NCBI GenBank assembly: GCA_029555925.1
Contig: JAKPQU010000384.1
Location: forward strand, 1 to 18,990
Source of the DNA: Bacillota bacterium
Lineage (GTDB): Bacteria > Eremiobacterota > SpSt-956 > JAKJGF01
DNA: 18,990 nt
Reading direction: 5' to 3'
Shown: positions 14,291 to 18,990 of the stretch, piece by piece
How positions within the stretch are numbered: position 1 is the stretch's first letter
Layout of the letters: every line of letters begins with the position of its first letter
The notes under the pieces: generated by a model
What the model was told of the DNA's origin: nothing
Database searches by the model: none
Seen by the model: only the letters and a program-made list of their open reading frames with translations
Made by a program: the position numbers and the translations under genes

Positions 14291-14924
14291 TCTGAATCCT
14301 GTTAACTTCTCTCGTAAGTATGCCCAGACCGCAGGCAAGATTTTCATTCTGCACTATAATGGATTCCGGCAGGTCCAGATTGATGGGAGCGAAATTCCAT
14401 ATAGCCTTTATACCTCCCGATACCATAAGATCCGCTACAGACTGTGCCTGCTCTGCCGGCACAGTAATTACACCCAGATGTATATGCATTCTCTGTGCAA
14501 GGGATTTGAGTTTCTCCAGAGGCAATATTTTTATTCCGTTCATTTCATGACCTGTCTTTTTTTCGTCTATATCAAAAGCTGCTACAATCTTTAATCCGTA
14601 CTGTTTAAACCCTTCGTAGGAAAGAATTGCTCTCCCGAGATTACCGGCGCCGACAAGAAAAGCATCGGTCCTATTATCCCAGTTCATAAATTTTTCTATG
14701 GCAGTAATGGTTGATGATACAGGATACCCTATTTTGGGGCTACCTTTTACACCTGTAACGGACAGATCTTTTCTGACCTGTGTGGCATCAACATTCAGTC
14801 CTTCTGCCAGATTAGTGCATGACACGACTTCTCGCCCCTGTGCCTGAAGCCTTTTCAGATATTGATAATAATAGGGGAGTCTTTTCATTGTCGGCAGAGA
14901 TACTTCTTTAATGTTTTCTTCCAT
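14283..14924 (-). CDS. rex: Redox-sensing transcriptional repressor Rex
   Basis: The 213-aa protein has an N-terminal winged-helix DNA-binding domain (about 10-75, with VDATQVRKDLS at 45-55) and a C-terminal Rossmann NAD(H)-binding domain (VGAGNLGRA 91-99, FDID 117-120), as in Rex/YdiH. The usual length is 205-220 residues. Start ATG 14924 has AGGAGG about 8 nt upstream. Rex binds DNA when NADH/NAD+ is low and releases it when NADH rises, which is logical at the head of an NADH-linked hydrogenase operon. Its own promoter is flanked by two matching palindrome-like sites, which indicates autoregulation. The stop codon falls in a heptamer repeat, so the extreme C-terminus may have been altered by insertion. 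Confidence 0.96.
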   Translation of the reverse strand: MEENIKEVSLPTMKRLPYYYQYLKRLQAQGREVVSCTNLAEGLNVDATQVRKDLSVTGVKGSPKIGYPVSSTITAIEKFMNWDNRTDAFLVGAGNLGRAILSYEGFKQYGLKIVAAFDIDEKKTGHEMNGIKILPLEKLKSLAQRMHIHLGVITVPAEQAQSVADLMVSGGIKAIWNFAPINLDLPESIIVQNENLACGLGILTREVNRIQRA

Positions 14925-14962
14925 AGAAACTCCTCCTTTCGTGAATATATCGTGAATTTTTT

Positions 14963-14982
14963 ATCGAGAAATTTTTCACGAT
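14963..14982. promoter_or_regulatory. Rex operator, downstream copy
   Basis: ATCGAGAAATTTTTCACGAT is a palindrome-like site resembling the TTGTGAAxxxxTTCACAA type bound by Rex. It covers the predicted transcription start of rex. It is the exact reverse complement of 15019-15038. Further TCGTGAA half-sites follow downstream (14939-14957). Confidence 0.8.
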
Positions 14983-14985
14983 TTC

Positions 14986-15014
14986 ATTATATTACCTTTT
15001 TATCTGGATGTCAA
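14986..15014 (-). promoter_or_regulatory. Consensus sigma-70 promoter of the rex-hyd operon
   Basis: Minus strand: -35 TTGACA (15009-15014), 17-nt spacer, -10 TATAAT (14986-14991). Both hexamers match the consensus fully. A Rex-type operator lies on each side, so the promoter would be strong when Rex is released. Confidence 0.92.
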
Positions 15015-15018
15015 TATT

Positions 15019-15038
15019 ATCGTGAAAAATTTCTCGAT
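15019..15038. promoter_or_regulatory. Rex operator, upstream copy
   Basis: ATCGTGAAAAATTTCTCGAT, located 4 bp upstream of the -35 box, is the exact reverse complement of the downstream operator. Rex dimers at both sites would cover both edges of the promoter and could form a repression loop or close-packed complex. Confidence 0.8.
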
Positions 15039-15061
15039 TATTTTTTCTGTTGAATATAATT

Positions 15062-15210
15062 GTGATGTGTGATGCGTTAAATAAGTTGAGAGCCGAATGT
15101 TTAAGGTTTATAGTTTACCGGGGTGAGTATAAATAATACATATCTGCTCTCGTGACGCGTAAGTATCCCTTTCACTTTTCACTTTTCACTTTTCACGACT
15201 CACGACTCAC
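15062..15210. repeat. Partial MITE-like end and two heptamer arrays after the cNMP/GAF gene
   Basis: 15062-15082 holds GTGATGT, GTGATGC, GTTAAAT. From 15115 there is a terminal repeat (TTACCGGGGTGAGTATAA), with CTCTCGTGACGCGTAAG cut short at about 15163. The array at 15170-15210 has TTTCACT three times, TTTCACG, ACTCACG and ACTCACT, and overlaps the stop codon of the gene (15207-15209). The GTATCCCTTTCAC junction recurs near 9341. Confidence 0.75.
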
Positions 15211-16190
15211 TTTTTATATTCTTTCTTACACATATCACATACCCTGAGTCTGCCTCCATAGAGTCTTTTCATATTTTTAATTTCTTTTCGTAAATGAATA
15301 TTTCCCATAGCAACTCCCAGTTGCTCACCGATAATTGAGATAAGATTTTTTTCGGAAGCAGTAAAATCTCTGTCGTAGGTGCAAAAGGCAAGGAAACCAA
15401 GGAATTTATTGCCGGCACAGATATGTTTTGCAATCAATGAATGGCCATCTCCCATGAGCCCTTTTTTTATAAGCCGATCTTTACATGGTTCCCCTTCATA
15501 AATCTGATGTGCTTCCATAATAATTTTAATCAGAGGTTCGTTTTTAGATAAATATCCCTCTCCTATGTCACTGACAGAAAGACATTCGTGGTTTTTTATC
15601 TCAAATTCATCTGTATATTCATTGTAAATAGCCAGAATTCCTGAGATCGTGCCGTCTATATTCATGAGTGCCAGAGAAAAAGCTTTATTGAAGATATCTT
15701 CTTCACTGTCAGCAGTTGATGCTATTTCTCCTATTTCAGATATGATAAACATTTCTTTTTCCGTTTCTCTCAATTTCTCTGCCAGTACATGTATTGCCTG
15801 ATTCAATAACAGTAACCCTCCTTTACTGTCTTCTGCAAGGAATTTATCCAGATCTTCCTTTTTTAATCTGATAAGTTCCATGTCCGTGATGGCAGTAAAA
15901 TCGGCAAATCTGGGTTTGTTGCGGAATAAAGACATTACTCCCACATAACCGTCATGTTTTATATAACTGAAAGATCTGTATTTACCTTTTCCAATGGCTT
16001 TATGAACGGAACCTTCTCCCGATGTGACTATATACATGCAGTCACCATATTCTCCTTCTTTATAGATATGCTCACCTGCTTTATAGAATTCTTCAGTAAC
16101 AAATCCGGAAAGGGTCTTCAGGGATTCTTCTGTTAATATATGAAAAAATTGACTTTTCTTTAGTTTTTCCATAATATTATGTTCTTTCAT
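15207..16190 (-). CDS. cNMP-binding-like and GAF two-domain sensor protein
   Basis: The 327-aa protein has a cyclic-nucleotide-binding-like beta-barrel (about 14-130) and then a GAF-like domain (about 150-300), ending in CDMC (318-321). There is no DNA-binding domain, kinase or GGDEF output. In the phosphate-binding cassette the expected FGE...PR is VGV...PR: the ribose-binding Glu is Val85, though Arg94 remains, so the ligand may not be cAMP. Start ATG 16190 has GGAGG 12 nt upstream; it begins 16 nt after pilT, so the two are an operon. A role in controlling PilT-driven motility is inference from linkage only. The stop codon lies in a heptamer array. Confidence 0.82.
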   Translation of the reverse strand: MKEHNIMEKLKKSQFFHILTEESLKTLSGFVTEEFYKAGEHIYKEGEYGDCMYIVTSGEGSVHKAIGKGKYRSFSYIKHDGYVGVMSLFRNKPRFADFTAITDMELIRLKKEDLDKFLAEDSKGGLLLLNQAIHVLAEKLRETEKEMFIISEIGEIASTADSEEDIFNKAFSLALMNIDGTISGILAIYNEYTDEFEIKNHECLSVSDIGEGYLSKNEPLIKIIMEAHQIYEGEPCKDRLIKKGLMGDGHSLIAKHICAGNKFLGFLAFCTYDRDFTASEKNLISIIGEQLGVAMGNIHLRKEIKNMKRLYGGRLRVCDMCKKEYKK

Positions 16191-16206
16191 TCCCGTTCAC
16201 TCCTCC

Positions 16207-17295
16207 TTACCACCACATCCTGCCGGCTTTAACATTGTCTCCAATAGTATATTTTTTAAACTGTTCCGGATCATTTGCTCTTGTATAGGCTTCTTCCATT
16301 GTTACAAGTTCCTGTTTTACCAGTTCCGCAAGATGTCTGTCCATTGTAATCATGCCGAGTCTTGCTCCTGTTTCAATGGCACTGTATATTTGATGGCTCT
16401 TGTTTTCGCGGATAAGATTTGATATGGCTGGCGTAACTATTAATATTTCTCTTGCAGCCACTCTTCCCGTACCATCGGGCCTGGACAGGAGATGCTGACA
16501 GATTATAGCCCTTAAAGTACCGGCCAGTTGTACCCTTATCTGTTGCTGCTGATATGACGGGAAAACATCTATAATTCTGTCTATTGACTGTGGTGCATCA
16601 GGTGTATGAAGTGTTGAAAAGACCAGATGTCCTGTTTCTGCCGCAGTCAGTGCAAGTGAAATCGTTTCAAGATCACGCATCTCACCTACAAATATGACAT
16701 CAGGGTCTTCTCTCAGGGCAGATTTTAAGGCATTTGAAAATGAATAGGTCTGATTCCCCACTTCTCTCTGAGTTATTACAGAAAGTTTCCTTTCATATAC
16801 AAATTCTATAGGATCTTCTATTGTCAGGATTCTGACCTTTTTCCTCTGATTAATATATTCTATCAGAGAAGCAATCGTTGTGGATTTACCGCTTCCCGCA
16901 GGGCCGCTCAGAAGTACAAGCCCTTTTGTCAGAAAGGCCAGGTCTGTAATTGTATCTGTAAGCATAAGCTCTTCCGGTGTCGGAATTTTAGAGTTTATTA
17001 CTCTGAACGCTGCTCCTACCCCGTCTTTATGAAGGAATACATTCACTCTGAATCTTGATACATTTTTTATATCATAAGAACAATCAAGTTCCAGGTTTTC
17101 TTCGAATTTTCTCTGCTGTTCTTCATAAAGTACGCCGTAGAGCATGACTTTTGCCTGTTCCGGTGAAATAATACCGAAGTTTTCCAGCGGTATTATTTCT
17201 CCGACAATTCTTATCATAGGAGGAAAGCCCGGAACGATATGTATGTCAGATGCTCCAAGTTCTACGGCTGTAGATAAAATTAAAAAAATATCCAT
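16207..17295 (-). CDS. pilT: PilT-type twitching motility ATPase
   Basis: The 362-aa secretion-type ATPase has Walker A GPAGSGKST (131-139), an aspartate box near TIEDPIEFVY (158-167), Walker B DPDVIFVGEMRD (197-208) and a His box TGHLVFSTLHT (221-231). The PilT-specific AISNLIRE motif (290-297) separates it from PilB and PilU-like extension ATPases. It acts as a hexamer at the cytoplasmic face of the type IV pilus and drives retraction. Start ATG 17295 has GGAAGG 6 nt upstream. It is followed by the cNMP/GAF gene. A promoter candidate lies within an inverted-repeat arm at 17332-17360. The pilin-like operon at 605-5868 is probably functionally linked. Confidence 0.95.
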   Translation of the reverse strand: MDIFLILSTAVELGASDIHIVPGFPPMIRIVGEIIPLENFGIISPEQAKVMLYGVLYEEQQRKFEENLELDCSYDIKNVSRFRVNVFLHKDGVGAAFRVINSKIPTPEELMLTDTITDLAFLTKGLVLLSGPAGSGKSTTIASLIEYINQRKKVRILTIEDPIEFVYERKLSVITQREVGNQTYSFSNALKSALREDPDVIFVGEMRDLETISLALTAAETGHLVFSTLHTPDAPQSIDRIIDVFPSYQQQQIRVQLAGTLRAIICQHLLSRPDGTGRVAAREILIVTPAISNLIRENKSHQIYSAIETGARLGMITMDRHLAELVKQELVTMEEAYTRANDPEQFKKYTIGDNVKAGRMWW

Positions 17296-17331
17296 TTAAA
17301 TCCCTTCCTCTCTCTTACTGAGGTGTTAAGT

Positions 17332-17360
17332 ATTATAGCTGGTTTCATAACAATTCATAA
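17332..17360 (-). promoter_or_regulatory. Promoter candidate for pilT, inside a repeat arm
   Basis: Minus strand: -35 TTATGA (17355-17360), 17-nt spacer, -10 TATAAT (17332-17337). The -10 is perfect and the -35 weak. The -10 falls in the outer inverted-repeat arm of the composite at 17334-17561, so the repeat may supply it. A lone TTACTGAGGTG (17315-17325), like the element ends, lies just downstream. Confidence 0.55.
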
Positions 17361-17561
17361 TTACTGAGGTGAGCATAAATAATATATATATGCTCTCGTG
17401 ACGCGTAACGCGTGACGCGTGACGGGAGGAAAACTTTTATTACATGCTTATGCTCAGGTCAGTAAGAAGGAGTGAAAAGTGAATGGTAAATAGTGAGTAA
17501 TGTCCTGAATGTTTCACTTTTCACTGACATTAAATTCTATCAGAATATGAAACATACTATA
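17334..17561. repeat. Composite palindromic repeat between pilT and the YiiX-like gene
   Basis: The outer arms are TATAGCTGGTTTCATAA (17334-17350) and ATATGAAACATACTATA (17545-17561). Inside are the full MITE-like element (17361-17465) and a hairpin module (17471-17525) with AGTGAAAAGTGAA and TTTCACTTTTCACT arms. The 437-nt gap 17296-17732 contains no gene, only this composite and two promoters. Confidence 0.75.
17361..17465. mobile_element. MITE-like element with a heptamer-array core (copy 3, best preserved)
   Basis: This 105-bp element has terminal repeats TTACTGAGGTGAGCATAA and TTATGCTCAGGTCAGTAA, which pair at 16 of 18 positions. The core at 17397-17424 is CGTGACG, CGTAACG, CGTGACG twice. 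GGGAGGAAAACTTTTATT follows, as in copy 1. Confidence 0.87.
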
Positions 17562-17627
17562 AATATTTTTATATAATTATCGGCAATAATAATTGGAAGT
17601 TTAAGAAAAAAACAAAAGATTTACAAT

Positions 17628-17637
17628 TTGTTAACAA
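17628..17637. promoter_or_regulatory. TTGTTAACAA palindrome upstream of the YiiX-like gene
   Basis: A perfect 10-bp palindrome that shares the core of the 21-bp palindrome at 6088-6108. It lies about 30 bp upstream of the extended -10 element, overlapping or adjoining the -35 region. Confidence 0.4.
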
Positions 17638-17664
17638 TTTTTTCTGGAATCGGATTTTTAAACA

Positions 17665-17673
17665 TGTTATAAT
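17665..17673 (+). promoter_or_regulatory. Extended -10 promoter for the YiiX-like gene
   Basis: TGTTATAAT is a perfect extended -10; the sequence at the -35 position (TGGAAT) is poor. It gives a leader of about 50 nt before the ATG at 17733. Confidence 0.6.
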
Positions 17674-17732
17674 TTTTTACAATAGAATTGATGCCGTCAA
17701 AACTATAGAGAAATATTAAGGGGGAAATATAG

Positions 17733-18701
17733 ATGCAAATAAATTCATCATTAAATAATTCGAAAGTTTTAATAAATCAGCCTTCTTCCAGAGAAAATCA
17801 GAAAACAAATCAACAGTCGGATCAGGTTGTTTTGGGAAGCCATGTTGATGACAGTGCATTACTTATGGGTGATAAACTTAAGGAGATGAAATCTGGAGGA
17901 GCGGCAGGAACTATTGCTGTCGGTATTCTGGATATAAGGGTTCCTACTACAACAAAACCTATCAGTGAGGAGCAACGCAATAAAATTCTATCGGTCATAC
18001 AGCCGGGAGATGTAATTTTAGAAACCAGTGATGCCTATCCGAACTGGCAGAGGATGGAAGTTGTAACACTTGGTTCTGTCTATACCCATGCAGCTATTTA
18101 TGAAGGTGACGGCAAGTTCCTTGAAGCCACCACAGGTGACCCCAGCGGTAAAGGAGTAATAAGAACTGATTTAAAAGAATATCTGGAAGGGCCCATACAT
18201 ATTAAAATTGTCCGTCCCCCTTACAAAGGAGCTGAAGATGTAAAAGCAGCTCTTGATTATGCCCGTTCACAGTTAGACAAACCCTATGACTCTGCGTTTA
18301 ATTATGAAGATGACAGCCAGATGTACTGTGCGGAACTTGTAAAGAAAGCTATAGATCATTGTCCCAGTGGTATTGAAACACCTATGGCTCATACGCTTTT
18401 TACAAAACTTACAGGCAAAAAAGCAGTAGGTCCCGATAATTTCACCGAAATTGAAGGAGCAAAAGTGGTGTATCCTGAAGATCCGTCAGAAGAAACTTCT
18501 TTCCTGAAAGCTTCTTTATCTCACTGGCCTGTAGCGGCAGGTGCTGCAGCAGGAGCAGTGGCAGGTGCTGCCACAATAGGAGGAGCTATCGGAACAGTAG
18601 GCGGTTTACTCGGAGGCCTCGCTCTCTCAATCTGTATAGGAAACAAAATACAGACAGGCCATTTCAATTTATATGGCGTAAATGTGTCAGATTATAAATA
18701 A
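17733..18701 (+). CDS. YiiX/YebB-like permuted NlpC/P60 cysteine hydrolase with glycine-zipper tail
   Basis: The 322-aa protein has a polar, Asn/Gln/Ser-rich N-terminus (1-60) with no signal peptide. A permuted NlpC/P60 (YiiX-type) domain spans about 85-215: PGDVILE (91-97), YTHAAIY with His119, FLEATTG with Glu131, and MYCAELV with the nucleophile Cys199. The His-before-Cys order is that of the circularly permuted family. The end has a Gly/Ala-rich hydrophobic segment (about 265-302), a glycine-zipper-like hairpin that could enter membranes. The substrate may be an amide or lipid-linked bond; this is not established here. AAGGGGG lies 8 nt before ATG 17733. It is the only plus-strand gene, divergent from pilT, and has its own promoter and terminator-like hairpin. 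Confidence 0.85.
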   Translation: MQINSSLNNSKVLINQPSSRENQKTNQQSDQVVLGSHVDDSALLMGDKLKEMKSGGAAGTIAVGILDIRVPTTTKPISEEQRNKILSVIQPGDVILETSDAYPNWQRMEVVTLGSVYTHAAIYEGDGKFLEATTGDPSGKGVIRTDLKEYLEGPIHIKIVRPPYKGAEDVKAALDYARSQLDKPYDSAFNYEDDSQMYCAELVKKAIDHCPSGIETPMAHTLFTKLTGKKAVGPDNFTEIEGAKVVYPEDPSEETSFLKASLSHWPVAAGAAAGAVAGAATIGGAIGTVGGLLGGLALSICIGNKIQTGHFNLYGVNVSDYK

Positions 18702-18717
18702 AACAGGAACATAACGG

Positions 18718-18754
18718 GGGCGTATCAGTAGAAAGATCATCTACCGATACGCCC
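18718..18754 (+). terminator. Terminator-like hairpin after the YiiX-like gene
   Basis: The 15-bp arms GGGCGTATCAGTAGA and TCTACCGATACGCCC pair with one mismatch around a 7-nt loop. TGATTATTTTAT follows, a modest U-rich tail. It starts 17 nt after the stop codon. Confidence 0.75.
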
Positions 18755-18762
18755 TGATTATT

Positions 18763-18840
18763 TTATACTGATTTTGCTATGACTGCAACCTCATGGGAAT
18801 CATATATTTCCTGAGGAGCGACACCACGGGCATATTTCAT
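18763..18840 (-). pseudogene. Possible 3' fragment of an unidentified gene
   Basis: An open stretch of 25 codons (from ATG 18840, protein tail ...GVAPQEIYDSHEVAVIAKSV) looks protein-like in composition but has no ribosome site, and a stop codon lies a few codons upstream in the same frame. It is convergent to the YiiX-like gene. It could be the decayed end of a gene or chance. I do not recognise the family. Confidence 0.3.
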
Positions 18841-18926
18841 CTTAATACCAAATTGCTTTAATTAAACTGAACAATTTGAATAATAGGTAAATACCGTCTG
18901 CCTGCCTGATGCTCCTCCGAAAAAAA
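18841..18926 (-). repeat. Possible diverged dispersed repeat, copy B
   Basis: Read on the minus strand it resembles 139-232: a T-run, TTCGGAGGAGC, TCAGGCAG, and the end AAGCAATTTGGTATTAA. The remaining sequence to 18990 is AT-rich with no gene seen. Confidence 0.35.
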
Positions 18927-18990
18927 TCTAAACTGGAACGTTTATAACAGTTACAGCTTATATCATGCTACTTTACATTATAATTCAATA

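Overview
The window looks like a chromosomal stretch of an uncultured, strictly anaerobic, low-to-moderate GC bacterium. The evidence is an electron-bifurcating [FeFe]-hydrogenase with a sensory [FeFe]-hydrogenase and a Rex redox repressor, plus type IV pilus parts and a membrane kinase-like protein with a YVTN beta-propeller. Strong AGGAGG-type ribosome sites and near-consensus sigma-70 promoters are present. Gene content suggests a fermentative or syntrophic candidate-phylum bacterium (Eremiobacterota/Xenobia, Wallbacteria or similar), but I cannot fix the phylum from sequence alone. No tRNA, rRNA, CRISPR array or transposase gene was seen.

Layout. All genes but one lie on the minus strand, so transcription runs right to left. 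From the right: a plus-strand permuted NlpC/P60-like (YiiX-type) hydrolase (17733-18701) with its own promoter and terminator-like hairpin; the pilT and cNMP/GAF gene pair (17295-15207); a redox operon rex, hydC(nuoE-like), hydB(nuoF-like), hydA, a sensory HydS, and a SpoIIE/PP2C-type phosphatase (14924-6320); a pilin-like operon with PilV/GspI-like, PilW/GspJ-like and PilX-like minor pilin genes, then a pseudokinase/beta-propeller gene (5868-605); and a 51-residue cysteine-rich protein (504-349) before a strong terminator.

How the genes work together. HydABC would couple reoxidation of ferredoxin and NADH to H2 formation, or the reverse. Rex senses NADH/NAD+ and probably represses the operon: the rex promoter is a full-consensus sigma-70 promoter sandwiched between two 20-bp operators that are exact reverse complements. 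HydS lacks the proton-relay cysteine, carries a PAS domain, and overlaps the phosphatase gene, so it probably reports H2 or redox state to a phosphatase output. The pilin operon and pilT point to surface pili. The kinase-like protein has lost its catalytic and metal-binding aspartates.

The most unusual feature is the intergenic DNA. Almost every gap holds short arrays with a strict 7-bp period (CGTCACG/CGTTACG and other heptamers). Three of these arrays are the core of an about 105-bp MITE-like palindromic element with imperfect terminal inverted repeats (TTACTGAGGTGAGCATAA), and partial copies occur elsewhere. These elements abut or supply the stop codons of several genes. Other oddities are a 53-bp tandem duplication of the hydC start region that makes two decoy leader ORFs, and a TA-dinucleotide tract where the PilX-like gene is frameshifted.
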